The notes under the pieces: model-generated
Seen by the model: the letters and a program-made list of their open reading frames with translations, nothing else
Told to the model about the DNA's origin: nothing
The model's database searches: none
Shown: positions 17,945 to 26,059 of the stretch, in pieces
How the letters are laid out: every line of letters begins with the position of its first letter
How positions within the stretch are numbered: position 1 is the stretch's first letter
Made by a program: the position numbers and the translations under genes
Assembly: GCA_026400395.1 (NCBI GenBank)
Contig: JAPLPD010000173.1
Location: 1-40,015 of the forward strand
Reading direction: 5' to 3'
Origin: Alphaproteobacteria bacterium
GTDB taxonomy: Bacteria > Pseudomonadota > Alphaproteobacteria > Rhizobiales > Xanthobacteraceae
Length of the DNA: 40,015 bases

Positions 17945-18019
17945 TGGTTTCCCCCTGATTCTCGTTTTTGCTTGGGGAGAGGCTACCATTGCCCGGCGGC
18001 TCGGGCACCCACGTCCGGA

Positions 18020-18508
18020 TTAAATCTCGCCCGCGTAGGGCCCCGACGGATCGACCAGCGATTGCAGCCGCAGCGCGGCGGCGCGGGCGATATTCAGCAT
18101 CATGCTCTTGCGGGTCGATGCATGCAGCCGGTGCTCCGGCGCCTCGCAGACGATCTGCGCGCCGAACGCGTCGGCCACGATAAGTCCGGTGTCCGGCGGG
18201 AAAATCTCACAGGGCACCTCGACGGTGGTGGCGAAGAACAGCCGGTCGCAATGCATCCGGTAGTCCATCCACTTCTGGTCGGCGCGGAAATCCGCCACCG
18301 ACGACTTGATCTCGACAATCCAGATCTCGCCATCGGCGCCCAGCGCCACGAGGTCGGCGCGGCGGCCCGAGGCGAGCGGCAGTTCACTGACCACACAATA
18401 GCCATGCGCGTGCAGAAACCGCGCGGTGCCGCGCGCGACCTTGAGCGCGGTCTGCGACTGCCGGCCATCGACAGGAAGCTCAATGACGTTTCCGGTCTGT
18501 AGACTCAT
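18020..18508 (-). CDS. mmcB: MmcB family DNA repair protein
   Basis: A 162-residue PD-(D/E)XK-like nuclease-fold protein. MmcB was named in Caulobacter as an SOS-induced gene linked to mitomycin C damage tolerance. Evidence is the pattern VVSELPLASGRRADLVAL followed by IWIVEIKSSVADFRADQKW, where the Asp and the Glu-x-Lys form the predicted active site, and DRLFFATTVEVP further on. It overlaps the M20 peptidase stop by four bases (18505-18508). A repair gene in a salvage/peptidase operon is unexpected. No clear LexA box was seen nearby, but I did not search exhaustively. Confidence 0.88.
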   Translation of the reverse strand: MSLQTGNVIELPVDGRQSQTALKVARGTARFLHAHGYCVVSELPLASGRRADLVALGADGEIWIVEIKSSVADFRADQKWMDYRMHCDRLFFATTVEVPCEIFPPDTGLIVADAFGAQIVCEAPEHRLHASTRKSMMLNIARAAALRLQSLVDPSGPYAGEI

Positions 18509-19755
18509 GGTCCCTTCGGTCCCACAGGAGTCTTGCCCAGCTCCATGATCATGCGGGTCATCAGATAGAACCGCGGCACGATACTATCGACCATGGCGAA
18601 CTCACGGTCGGTGTGAGCGTTGCCGCCAATCAAACTCAGACCGTCGAGCGTCGGCTTGAACACGCCGGCAGAGAGCGAAGAATCCGCGGCTCCGCCGCTG
18701 CCGCCAAGCGTCAGGGTCCGGCCGAGTTCGCCATAGACGCGCTGGGCCATGCCCGCGAGCGCATCGGTCTGCGGATTCTGCGACATCGCCGGAAAACTAC
18801 GGGTCAGTGTCGCCGTCACTTCAGTGTCGGGAATGAGCTTGTTCTTCACAGCCGCCGGCAATTCCCGCTCGACGCGATCGAATTCCTCAGAGACCACAGC
18901 GCGAATGTCGGCATCGGCTACCGCGTGTTCTGGGATGATGTTCTTGCGGTCGCCAGACTTGACGACAGTGAAGTTGATGGTGGTGCCTTTCTCCGCGCTG
19001 GCGAGCTTGACGAGTTGCAGCATCTGATGCGCCAGTTCCATCGCCGCGTTGCGGCCCAGTTCGGGAGCAGCCCCGGCGTGCGAGGCGCGGCCCTTCACCT
19101 CGACGGTGATGGTGCCGGAGCCCTTTCGCCAGATGGTAATTCCGTCGTCCTGCCGGCCGCCCTCGAGATTGAGCGTCACATCGTGCTCGCGGGCGAGTTG
19201 CTCGATCAGAACGCGGGAGCCGCGCGAGCCGGTCTCCTCGTTGGTGTTCAACAACACGGTCAGGCGCGCGTAGTCCTTGAACTTGAGCTCGTCGAGTATT
19301 TTCAGAACCGACACGGCAACGACGATGCCAGCCTTGTCATCCGATACGCCAGGACCATAGGCGCGATTGCCTTCAATGCGGAACGGCCGCGCCGCCGCCG
19401 CGCCCTTGGCAAACACGGTGTCCATGTGGGCGATCAGCAGCACTTTGCCTTTGCCCGATCCGGACAAGCGCGCGACGATGTTGTCGCCGAAGGCCGGCAG
19501 AGCCGGAACTTTCTCGACGGCCGCGCCGAGTTGCTTTAGTTCATCTGACGCGATGGCGCCCACCGCGTTGACGCCCTCCCTGTCTCCAGTTCCGGAATCG
19601 ATATTGACGAGCCGCTCCCAAAGCTTGATCGCGCCGGGCTTCTGGCGCTCCGCGCTGTCGAGGACCGGCTTGTTCGCCTCGCCCGCCACCGCCGTGCCCG
19701 CGCCGGACAACAAAAGCGCCACCACGGCGACGGCGGCTTGCATCCGTCCGCTCAT
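18505..19755 (-). CDS. M20 family metallopeptidase, secreted (glutamate carboxypeptidase-like)
   Basis: A 416-residue di-zinc exopeptidase of the CPG2/ArgE group with a signal peptide (AVAVVALLLSGAGTAVAG), therefore periplasmic. Metal and catalytic residues are in place: His110 and Asp112 (IAHMDTVF), Asp139/140 (VSDDKAG) and the Glu pair near 173-174 (TNEETGSRG). A distal block IGGNAHTDREF supplies the last His. A dimerisation lid lies between about 215 and 320. It overlaps mtnA upstream and mmcB downstream by four bases each, so all three are translated from one message. It would hydrolyse C-terminal glutamate or a similar amino acid from peptides or folates; the true substrate is unknown. 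Confidence 0.9.
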   Translation of the reverse strand: MSGRMQAAVAVVALLLSGAGTAVAGEANKPVLDSAERQKPGAIKLWERLVNIDSGTGDREGVNAVGAIASDELKQLGAAVEKVPALPAFGDNIVARLSGSGKGKVLLIAHMDTVFAKGAAAARPFRIEGNRAYGPGVSDDKAGIVVAVSVLKILDELKFKDYARLTVLLNTNEETGSRGSRVLIEQLAREHDVTLNLEGGRQDDGITIWRKGSGTITVEVKGRASHAGAAPELGRNAAMELAHQMLQLVKLASAEKGTTINFTVVKSGDRKNIIPEHAVADADIRAVVSEEFDRVERELPAAVKNKLIPDTEVTATLTRSFPAMSQNPQTDALAGMAQRVYGELGRTLTLGGSGGAADSSLSAGVFKPTLDGLSLIGGNAHTDREFAMVDSIVPRFYLMTRMIMELGKTPVGPKGP

Positions 19756-20855
19756 TGGCTGTCACTCGCGCGTTCGGGAAACGCCGCCTTCAAGCCCTCG
19801 CGCGAGGCTTTCAGCACTCCACGTTCGGTGATCAACCCGGTCACAAGCCGCGCCGGCGTGACATCGAAGCCATAGTTCGCCACCGGCGAACCGTCAGGCA
19901 CCACCTGCACCGTCTCGATGCGGCCATCGGCGGTGCGACCGGTCATGGTCGATTGCTCCTCACCGCCGCGCTGCTCGATCGGAATCTCGGCGACGCCGTC
20001 GGACACCGTGAAGTCGATGGTGGTTGACGGCAGCGCCACATAGAACGGCACGTCGTTGTCCTTGGCGGCGAGCGCCTTGAGGTACGTACCGATCTTGTTG
20101 CACACGTCGCCCTGGGCCGTGACGCGGTCGGTGCCGACAATCACCATGTCCACCATGCCGTGCTGCATCAGATGGCCGCCGGTGTTGTCGGCGATCACCG
20201 TGTGCGGCACGCCATGCTGGCCGAGTTCCCACGCGGTGAGCGAAGCGCCCTGGTTGCGGGGGCGCGTCTCATCGACCCACACGTGGAGTTTGATTCCCTT
20301 GTCGTGCGCGGTGTAGATCGGCGCCGTGGCCGGACCGAAATCGACAGCGGCGAGCCAGCCGGCGTTGCAGTGGGTCAGCACATTGACCGGCTGACCAGGC
20401 TTTCGCGCGGCAATGCTCTCGATCAGCTTGACGCCGTTGAGACCGATCGCGCGCTGGATGGCGACGTCCTCGTCGGCAATCTCGGCGGCGCGGCGATACG
20501 CCGCCGCGATCCGCGCGTCACGCGGCTGGTTACGAACCGCGGCCACCATCTCGTCCAACGCCCATTTCAGATTGATCGCGGTCGGCCGGGTGGCGTGCAG
20601 CACGGTGTAGGCCCGCTCCAACCCCTCGTCCGAGGTGTCGGCGCGCAGCGCGAGACAGACGCCATAGGCCGCCGCCGCGCCGATCAGCGGCGCGCCGCGC
20701 ACCTGCATCGATTTGATGGCGTGCGTCATCGCCTCCAGCGTCGCCACCCGCAGCGTGGCGAAACGGTGCGGCAGCACGGTCTGGTCGATGATGCCGACCG
20801 ACCAGCCGTCGGGTTCGAGCCAGATGGTGCGGGTGGGCTTGCCGTTGACCTTCAT
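19752..20855 (-). CDS. mtnA: S-methyl-5-thioribose-1-phosphate isomerase
   Basis: Methionine salvage enzyme converting methylthioribose 1-phosphate into the ribulose form in the cytoplasm. The sequence from MKVNGKPTRTIWL is typical. The conserved blocks are RGAPLIGAAAAYG, LTHCNAGWLA (with the catalytic Cys), RPRNQGASLTAWEL and VGTDRVTAQGDVCNKIGTY (with the catalytic Asp). ATG 20855 (367 residues) matches the family N-terminus; the open frame upstream to 20930 is not conserved in style. No other salvage gene (mtnK, mtnB, mtnC, mtnD) is in the window. It is the first gene of the three-gene overlapping set with the M20 peptidase and mmcB, and divergent from the VWA gene. Confidence 0.95.
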   Translation of the reverse strand: MKVNGKPTRTIWLEPDGWSVGIIDQTVLPHRFATLRVATLEAMTHAIKSMQVRGAPLIGAAAAYGVCLALRADTSDEGLERAYTVLHATRPTAINLKWALDEMVAAVRNQPRDARIAAAYRRAAEIADEDVAIQRAIGLNGVKLIESIAARKPGQPVNVLTHCNAGWLAAVDFGPATAPIYTAHDKGIKLHVWVDETRPRNQGASLTAWELGQHGVPHTVIADNTGGHLMQHGMVDMVIVGTDRVTAQGDVCNKIGTYLKALAAKDNDVPFYVALPSTTIDFTVSDGVAEIPIEQRGGEEQSTMTGRTADGRIETVQVVPDGSPVANYGFDVTPARLVTGLITERGVLKASREGLKAAFPERASDSQ

Positions 20856-21046
20856 GCCGCACTCATAGCCCCGCGCCGCAATCGGGACAACATCGGGCGC
20901 GGATTTCCGGGCCATTCGTATTTGCCGCATCGGAGCGGTCAGAATCCGTCCACAATCCGCCGGTGGTCGGCCACGATCCGGACCATCCGGCGTCGCGATG
21001 GCCTGGGAATCATATCCGCGTCGGAGATTTCCAGGAGGGTGACATC

Positions 21047-22198
21047 ATGTTTACTTCCATTGCGCGGGCGCTGGTGCCCGCTTGTTTCGCCGCGGCTGCT
21101 GTTTTCGTCACCACGTTCGTCATGGCCGCGCCCGAGGAGCCGTCCTCTCAGGCCGTCCGCCCGAAGCCGGTCGTCGAGGTCGCCTTCGTGCTCGACACCA
21201 CCGGCTCGATGGGGCCGCTGATCGAAGGCGCCAAGCGCAAGATCTGGTCGATCGCCACGGCGATCCTCGATGCCAACCCCAACGCCGAAATCCGCATGGG
21301 CCTCGTCGCCTATCGCGACCGCGGCGACGACTACGTCACCAAGACGTTCAACCTCACCACCGATATCCAGGACCTTTACGCCAACCTTCTGCAGCTTCGC
21401 GCCCAGGGCGGCGGCGACTGGCCCGAGAGCGTCAACGAGGCGCTCGAAGTCGGCGTCACCAAGCTTTCGTGGACGCAAGGCAAAGAAATCTGCCGCATCA
21501 TGTTCCTGGTCGGCGACGCGCCGCCGCACATGGACTACGCCCAGGACACCAAATATCCCGAGGTGGTACGCATGGCAGCGGACCGCGGGATAACCGTCAA
21601 CGCCGTGCAGGCGGGCGGCGCGCGCGACACCGAGCGAGTGTGGCGCGAGATCGCACAGCGCGGCAACGGCCAGTACATCCCGATTCCGCAAGACGGCGGC
21701 CAGGTGCTGATTATCGAAACGCCGTGGGACACCGAGATCATCGAACTGCAGGGCCGCATCAACGGCACAGTGATCCCTTACGGCCCGCGCGCGCAGCGTT
21801 CCAGCGTCGAGCAGAAAGCCAACCAGCTCGCGTCGGCGCCGGCACCGGTCGCCACCGAAATGGCGGGTTACCTGAGCAGGAGCAGCGCGGCGCGCGCCGG
21901 CGAGGCCATGACCGGACGCGGCGATCTGGTTGCCGACGTCGCCGCCGGGCGGCAAAAGCTCGACGGCGTCAAGGACGAGGATTTGCCCGACACGCTTCGA
22001 ACGCTGAAGCCGGTGGAGCGGCAAGCCGCGGTCGACAAGAACCTCGCCGAACGCAACACGCTGAACGAGCGGCTGGCCACGCTGGTCAAGAAGCGCGATG
22101 CGTACGTAATCGATCAGCGCAAGAAGGCGCAGGCCAGGTCCGCCGATTCGTTCGACCGCGCCGTGGCGGAAACGCTGAAGGCGCAGATCAAGCGGTAG
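21047..22198 (+). CDS. Secreted von Willebrand factor type A domain protein
   Basis: A 383-residue protein with signal peptide (ALVPACFAAAAVFVTTFVMA) and a VWA domain starting at about residue 43. The MIDAS-like metal site begins DTTGSMG, with further loop residues in YRDRGDDY and the QGGGDWPESVNEAL stretch typical of bacterial secreted VWA proteins. The C-terminal third is helical and charged (residues 265-383), with no recognised domain. The start at 21047 is decided by AGGAGGGTG just before it. Likely a metal-dependent adhesion or scaffold protein in the periplasm; the partner is not known. It is followed by a repeat pair and then the hydrolase gene. Confidence 0.88.
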   Translation: MFTSIARALVPACFAAAAVFVTTFVMAAPEEPSSQAVRPKPVVEVAFVLDTTGSMGPLIEGAKRKIWSIATAILDANPNAEIRMGLVAYRDRGDDYVTKTFNLTTDIQDLYANLLQLRAQGGGDWPESVNEALEVGVTKLSWTQGKEICRIMFLVGDAPPHMDYAQDTKYPEVVRMAADRGITVNAVQAGGARDTERVWREIAQRGNGQYIPIPQDGGQVLIIETPWDTEIIELQGRINGTVIPYGPRAQRSSVEQKANQLASAPAPVATEMAGYLSRSSAARAGEAMTGRGDLVADVAAGRQKLDGVKDEDLPDTLRTLKPVERQAAVDKNLAERNTLNERLATLVKKRDAYVIDQRKKAQARSADSFDRAVAETLKAQIKR

Positions 22199-22212
22199 CT
22201 TCGCGTCCTTCA

Positions 22213-22277
22213 CCTCTCCCCGCCCGCGGGGAGAGGCCGGATCGCCAATCGACGCTCTCCCCCTAACCGGGGAGAGC
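22213..22277. repeat. Two tandem CTCTCCCC/GGGGAGAG palindromes
   Basis: Two hairpins stand 17 bases apart in the gap after the VWA gene. The first is 22213-22236 (9-bp arms around GCCCGC) and the second 22254-22277 (9-bp arms around CTAACC). The two units share the CTCTCCCC...GGGGAGAG core. This is the style of dispersed intergenic repeats common in Bradyrhizobium-like genomes. Neither is followed by a T run, so they are not simple terminators, although they may stabilise the 3' end of the message upstream. Confidence 0.75.
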
Positions 22278-22337
22278 GAGCACGCCTTGCCCGCATCATC
22301 GCCTTGCGCCACTCTCCGGCTGGCAAAGGAGCGTTCG

Positions 22338-23177
22338 ATGGCGATGGACTACGAGGTTGAATACAACAACCGGGCGCGGGTGCCGGAGCATCCTGAGATT
22401 TTCGCGCGCTGGATCAGCGATGGCGCAGCCTACCGGGCTGAGACCGCCAAGGAAGGCCGCTCCGAGATCGGGCTGAAGTTCGGGCCCTCTGCGCGCCAGA
22501 CCATCGATATCTTCAAGCCGGCCGGTGGCGGCGATGGCCCGCTGGCGTTGTTCGTCCATGGCGGCTACTGGCGCTCGCTGGAGCCTTCGAGCTTCAGCCA
22601 GATGGCGCGCGGCATGAACGCACACGGGGTGACGGTCGCGGTGTCAGGCTACGATCTCGCGCCGCAGGTTTCGATCGGCGAGATCGTCCGGCAGACCCAG
22701 CGTGCGTGCCTGTTCCTGTGGAAACGATACAAAAAACGGATCATGGCGAGCGGCCATTCAGCCGGCGGGCATCTGGCCGCCTGCCTGGTGGCGACCGACT
22801 GGAAGGCGCTCGATGCGGGTGCCCCCGCCGATCTTGCACCGGCGGGCTATGCGATGTCCGGGCTGTTCGACCTCGAACCGTTGCTGCATCTGGCGACCAA
22901 CTCCGACTTCAAGCTCGACGCCGCCGAGGCGCGGCGCATCTCGCCGCTGTTTTGGCCGGTGGCCAAGGGCCGGGTGCTGGACGCTGTCGTCGGCGGCGAC
23001 GAATCCGCGGAGTTCCTGCGGCATTCCAAGAGCATCGCCGATGGCTGGCGGGACAAGGGCGCCGAGACGCGCTACGAGGCGATCCCCGGCAAGAACCATT
23101 TCACGATCTGCGATCCGATGACCGATCCGGCCAGCACCATGACCAAACGGCTGGTGGAGCTGGCTCGCCGAACCTGA
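22338..23177 (+). CDS. Alpha/beta hydrolase, kynurenine formamidase-like
   Basis: A 279-residue serine hydrolase. The oxyanion motif HGGYW (LALFVHGGYWRSLEP) is characteristic of arylformamidases that open N-formylkynurenine. The nucleophile elbow is GHSAGGHLAACL, an acidic residue lies in the VVGGDESAEFLRHS region, and the terminal catalytic His is in PGKNHFTI. The start at 22338 has AAAGGAG upstream at the right distance; the extension to 22287 is inside the repeat. No tryptophan-pathway neighbours are seen, so a general formamidase/esterase role is equally possible. Confidence 0.85.
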   Translation: MAMDYEVEYNNRARVPEHPEIFARWISDGAAYRAETAKEGRSEIGLKFGPSARQTIDIFKPAGGGDGPLALFVHGGYWRSLEPSSFSQMARGMNAHGVTVAVSGYDLAPQVSIGEIVRQTQRACLFLWKRYKKRIMASGHSAGGHLAACLVATDWKALDAGAPADLAPAGYAMSGLFDLEPLLHLATNSDFKLDAAEARRISPLFWPVAKGRVLDAVVGGDESAEFLRHSKSIADGWRDKGAETRYEAIPGKNHFTICDPMTDPASTMTKRLVELARRT

Positions 23178-23228
23178 CGTTGAGCAAGAGCCGTTCCGGA
23201 AACCGGGATCCCCTATCCGGGGGCATGC

Positions 23229-23999
23229 TTAGAACCAGTATTTCCAAGCAAACACCGCGGTCAGCACGGCGCCGACCGCGACGACCACCACGCGCATGGC
23301 CCGTTGCGGGATGCGGCGCGACAGATGCGCGCCGCAGAAGCCGCCGATCAGGCAACCCGCCGCCATGGCCAGCGTTTGCGGCCAGCTCACCGCGCCGTTG
23401 GCGATGAACCAGATCGAAGCGGAGAGCGTGTTGAGGCTCGACACCAAATTCTTCGCCGCATTGGCAGAGCGGTAGTCGCCCTCGGTCGCCATCGACAGTA
23501 CGCCGAGCAGCAGCGTCCCGGCGCCGGCGCCGAAATAGCCGCCGTAGACCGAGATCGGCAGCACCAACGGCACGCTGGTCACGCTCATCTTCCATTCGCG
23601 GCCGCGGGCGTGCGCCCGCGCGCGCAGCCACGCCGTGATCTGCGCGGCGAATGCGAACAGGATGGTGGCGATGCCGAGCAGGATCGGGATCAGGAATTCG
23701 AACATCCGCGCCGGCGTCGCCAGCAACAGCACGGCTCCAAGCAGCGCACCCAGCACGGACGCCAGGATGAGGCCGACGAACGCGCGGTTGAACGGCGGCA
23801 GCTGGGCGCGCTCGGTGTACGCCGCGAGGAAATTCCCGGCGCTGACCGCGATGAGATTCGACGCGGTCGCCGTCACCGGCGGCAATCCGACCGCCAGCAG
23901 CACCGGAAAGGTAATGACCGACGCGCCGCCGACAATGGCGGCCATCAGCCCGCCGCCGATGCCAGTGACGAAAAGAATCAGAACCGTATTCAGGTCCAC
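23229..23999 (-). CDS. TauE/SafE family sulfite/anion exporter permease
   Basis: A 256-residue inner-membrane protein with about eight helices. The N-terminal half has GIGGGLMAAIVGGASVITFP and the second half has the mirror motif VYGGYFGAGAGTLLLGVLSM, the internal repeat that defines the TauE/SafE (DUF81) family. It starts 11 bases from the stop of gcdH upstream and is likely co-transcribed with it. Family members export sulfite, sulfoacetate or other organic anions; the substrate is undetermined. Confidence 0.9.
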   Translation of the reverse strand: MDLNTVLILFVTGIGGGLMAAIVGGASVITFPVLLAVGLPPVTATASNLIAVSAGNFLAAYTERAQLPPFNRAFVGLILASVLGALLGAVLLLATPARMFEFLIPILLGIATILFAFAAQITAWLRARAHARGREWKMSVTSVPLVLPISVYGGYFGAGAGTLLLGVLSMATEGDYRSANAAKNLVSSLNTLSASIWFIANGAVSWPQTLAMAAGCLIGGFCGAHLSRRIPQRAMRVVVVAVGAVLTAVFAWKYWF

Positions 24000-24009
24000 G
24001 CGATAACGA

Positions 24010-25239
24010 TCACATGAACGCCTGGATGCCGGTCTGAGCGCGGCCGAGAATCAGCGCGTGGATGTCGTGAGTGCCCTCGTAGGTGTTCACGGTTTCGAGG
24101 TTGCACATCACGCGCATGACGTGGAATTCGTCGGAGATGCCGTTGCCGCCGTGCATGTCGCGGGCGACGCGGGCGATGTCGAGCGCCTTGCCGGTGTTGT
24201 TGCGCTTCATCAGCGAGATCGACGGCGGCGAGCACTTGCCCTGCTCCAGCATGCGGCCGAGCGCCAGCGCGCCGCGCAGGCCGAGCGCGATTTCGGTCTG
24301 CATGTCGGCGAGCTTTTTCTGCACCAGTTGATTGGATGCCAGCGGCCGGTTGAACTGCTTGCGGTCGAGCGTGTACTGCCGCGCCGCGTGCCAGCAAAAC
24401 TCGGCGGCGCCCATCGCGCCCCAGGCGATGCCGTAGCGCGCCATGTTGAGGCAGCCGAACGGGCCGGCGAGGCCGGAGACGTTCGGCAGCAGATTCTCTT
24501 CCGGGATAACGGCGTCCTCAAGCACGATCTCGCCGGTGACCGAGGTGCGCAGCGAAAGCTTGCCCTCCACCTTCGGCGTCGAGAAGCCCTTGGTGCCGCG
24601 TTCGACAATGAAGCCGCGGATTTTGCCTTCAAGCTTGGCCCAGACGATGGCGAGGTCGGCGATCGGCGCGTTGGAAATCCACATCTTGGCGCCGTTGAGC
24701 TTGAAGCCGCCCGCCACCTTTTCAGCACGCGTGACCATGGAGCCCGGATCCGAACCGAAGTCCGGCTCGGTCAGGCCGAAGCACCCGATCAACTCGGCGG
24801 TGGCGAGCTTGGGCAGGTACTTCTTCTTCTGCGCCTCGGTGCCGTAAGCGTAGATCGGATGCATCACCAGCGACGACTGCACCGAAAGGGTCGAGCGGTA
24901 GCCTGAATCGACGCGCTCCATTTCCCGAGCGATCAGGCCGTAAGCGACATAGCCCAGGCCCGCGCCGCCGTATTCCTCGGGAATAGTCGGTCCCAGCAGG
25001 CCGAGCTCGCCCATCATGGGCAGAAGCTCTCTGTCCTCACGCTCCTCGCGCCAGGCAAGCTTGACCCGAGGCATCAGCTTGTCGTCGCAGAACGCCTTTG
25101 CGCTATCGCGCACCATGCGCTCCTCCTCGGTCAGATCGCCGTCGAGGTTGAGCGGGTCCTGCCAGTTGAAGTCCGCGTCCTTGAGAACCGCGGCGGGTTT
25201 GGGCGAGGACTTGGTTTCCGGCGAAGCGGCACGGGACAT
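24010..25239 (-). CDS. gcdH: Glutaryl-CoA dehydrogenase
   Basis: A 409-residue flavin acyl-CoA dehydrogenase that oxidatively decarboxylates glutaryl-CoA to crotonyl-CoA in lysine, tryptophan and benzoate breakdown, passing electrons to ETF. The subfamily is shown by [18 protein letters not shown] at the N-terminus, [16 protein letters not shown] in the FAD region and [18 protein letters not shown]. The catalytic Glu, near residue 388, lies in [20 protein letters not shown]. The start at 25239 gives the usual length. The kynurenine-formamidase-like hydrolase nearby fits tryptophan catabolism, though it is on the other strand. The gene is followed directly by the TauE permease. Confidence 0.95.
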   Translation of the reverse strand: MSRAASPETKSSPKPAAVLKDADFNWQDPLNLDGDLTEEERMVRDSAKAFCDDKLMPRVKLAWREEREDRELLPMMGELGLLGPTIPEEYGGAGLGYVAYGLIAREMERVDSGYRSTLSVQSSLVMHPIYAYGTEAQKKKYLPKLATAELIGCFGLTEPDFGSDPGSMVTRAEKVAGGFKLNGAKMWISNAPIADLAIVWAKLEGKIRGFIVERGTKGFSTPKVEGKLSLRTSVTGEIVLEDAVIPEENLLPNVSGLAGPFGCLNMARYGIAWGAMGAAEFCWHAARQYTLDRKQFNRPLASNQLVQKKLADMQTEIALGLRGALALGRMLEQGKCSPPSISLMKRNNTGKALDIARVARDMHGGNGISDEFHVMRVMCNLETVNTYEGTHDIHALILGRAQTGIQAFM

Positions 25240-25350
25240 GGAAGGCTCCAGTTTTAGATGCTGGCCCGCATCTTAACCGGTCCCGCGCGCCCTGTCGTCA
25301 GCCAGGCATGCCAGCTCAGAAGCCAGCGAGCGCGGCCCAAACCGCAGGAA

Positions 25351-25390
25351 CGCGCAACTCAGCTGGATAGAGCGCCACCCTCAGAAGGAT
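25351..25390 (+). pseudogene. tRNA-Arg(CCG)-like 5' fragment
   Basis: The string AACTCAGCTGGATAGAGCGC is, apart from the second base, the D-arm of many alphaproteobacterial tRNAs. It is followed by CACCCTCAGAAGG, which lines up with the anticodon arm CTGCCCTCCGAAGG that I recall for tRNA-Arg(CCG), with the anticodon changed to CAG. The anticodon stem no longer pairs beyond two base pairs. No T-arm (GGTTCGAATCC) or CCA end follows and no acceptor stem precedes. So this is a dead remnant, not a functional tRNA. Confidence 0.5.
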
Positions 25391-25637
25391 TCAAGAGCGG
25401 CGGTCCGGGGCGCGAGGGACGGTCCGACTCAGGGCCATGAGCTATTCCGCGCATCGAAGGCAAACGCGCGAGGAGAACCTGCACAAATTTCGATGAAATG
25501 CCCTTCACGCTCAAGGTCAGAAGGTTCTCATGATGCTTCAAGCCCTTCCCGCCTTTGACCAGCCCCAGGTTCCTAATGATGCAATAGGAGCCGTCGCTCA
25601 TTTGGGCGAGCTGAGAGCCTTTGAAGTAGCTTCGCAT
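25359..25637 (-). CDS. Unassigned 92-codon open frame, doubtful
   Basis: Open frame beginning MRSYFKGSQLAQMSDGSY, containing a basic stretch LGLVKGGKGLKHHENLL and ending in a Pro-rich part that runs antisense across the tRNA-like fragment. No signal peptide, membrane helix or known motif was recognised and no ribosome site was found. The middle part is compositionally different from neighbouring genes. It may be an orphan or a gene remnant; I lean towards non-coding. Confidence 0.2.
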   Translation of the reverse strand: MRSYFKGSQLAQMSDGSYCIIRNLGLVKGGKGLKHHENLLTLSVKGISSKFVQVLLARLPSMRGIAHGPESDRPSRPGPPLLNPSEGGALSS

Positions 25638-25804
25638 GGCCGTATGGATGCATCGCCGGGCGATGCAGTCAATTCTTGGCCGGCCTTCATCAACAGGCGA
25701 CAAGCATGCAGCGGATAGACCGCACGCCATCCTGGAGCGGAAAATAGCCCCAACAAAGCGGGGCGCCGCGGATGGCAACCAACGAGGCTTTGGATCAGAC
25801 TGGC

Positions 25805-25927
25805 TTAAACTCGCGCGCCAGTGGTCGAAAAAGCCGACTCGGCCGACTTCTGAAAGTGGCTCAGCGCAAGCGCCGCGCCACCGGCGATTACCACAGCGGC
25901 CACGCAGGCCAGAACAAACGACTTCAT
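25805..25927 (-). CDS. 40-residue single-pass membrane peptide at the end of the fdh operon
   Basis: Small gene below the usual length cut-off. It begins MKSFVLACVAAVVIAGGAAL, a single hydrophobic helix, followed by LSHFQKSAESAFSTTGARV and a TAA stop. A strong GGAGGAA ribosome site stands 6 bases before the ATG at 25927. Very similar peptides (MKSF.., then ..AFAT.SVRL) are, from memory, widespread in Bradyrhizobium-like genomes. It lies 51 bases after the original end of the formate dehydrogenase gamma gene in the same direction, so it could be the last gene of that operon, although a general function is possible. Single-pass topology is inferred from hydrophobicity. Confidence 0.72.
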   Translation of the reverse strand: MKSFVLACVAAVVIAGGAALALSHFQKSAESAFSTTGARV

Positions 25928-25978
25928 GGATTCCTCCAAGGGCGGCGCCTGGCCGCCGGATGACTTCAATCCGACAGT

Positions 25979-26059
25979 CTATTCGGCCGGGGTGGCCGCG
26001 GCGCGAATCTGCGATTTCGATTCGTTCAGGCCGCTGCGGGCCTGCTCCTGCTGAAGCCA
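25979..26059 (-). pseudogene. Out-of-frame remnant of the gamma subunit C-terminus
   Basis: Read in the frame shifted from the gamma gene, this stretch gives WLQQEQARSGLNESK and ends TPAE followed by TAG. It resembles the final residues of intact gamma subunits after the WAKEHH..W motif. ATGG occurs at both sides of the presumed junction (ATGGATGG at 26057-26064), consistent with a slip deletion between short repeats. Translation would need a frameshift to reach it. Confidence 0.5.

Larger units (their letters stand above)
25240..25804. other. 565-base stretch without a convincing gene; decayed sequence beside formate island
   Basis: This gap between gcdH and the 40-residue membrane peptide gene has patchy composition, less GC-rich than its flanks around 25480-25640. 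It contains a tRNA-Arg-like fragment at 25351-25390 and one minus-strand open frame of 92 codons that I cannot assign. I see no intact RNA gene, terminator or insertion-sequence ends. It looks like a scar of past integration or deletion. Confidence 0.5.

Noticed and set aside
22213-22277. CRISPR array or rho-independent terminators
   Set aside because: Only two palindromic units with unlike loops, no repeated spacing, no cas gene and no T run after either hairpin.
25351-25440. Functional tRNA gene
   Set aside because: No acceptor stem, no T-arm, no CCA and a broken anticodon stem; only the D-arm and part of the anticodon arm are recognisable.
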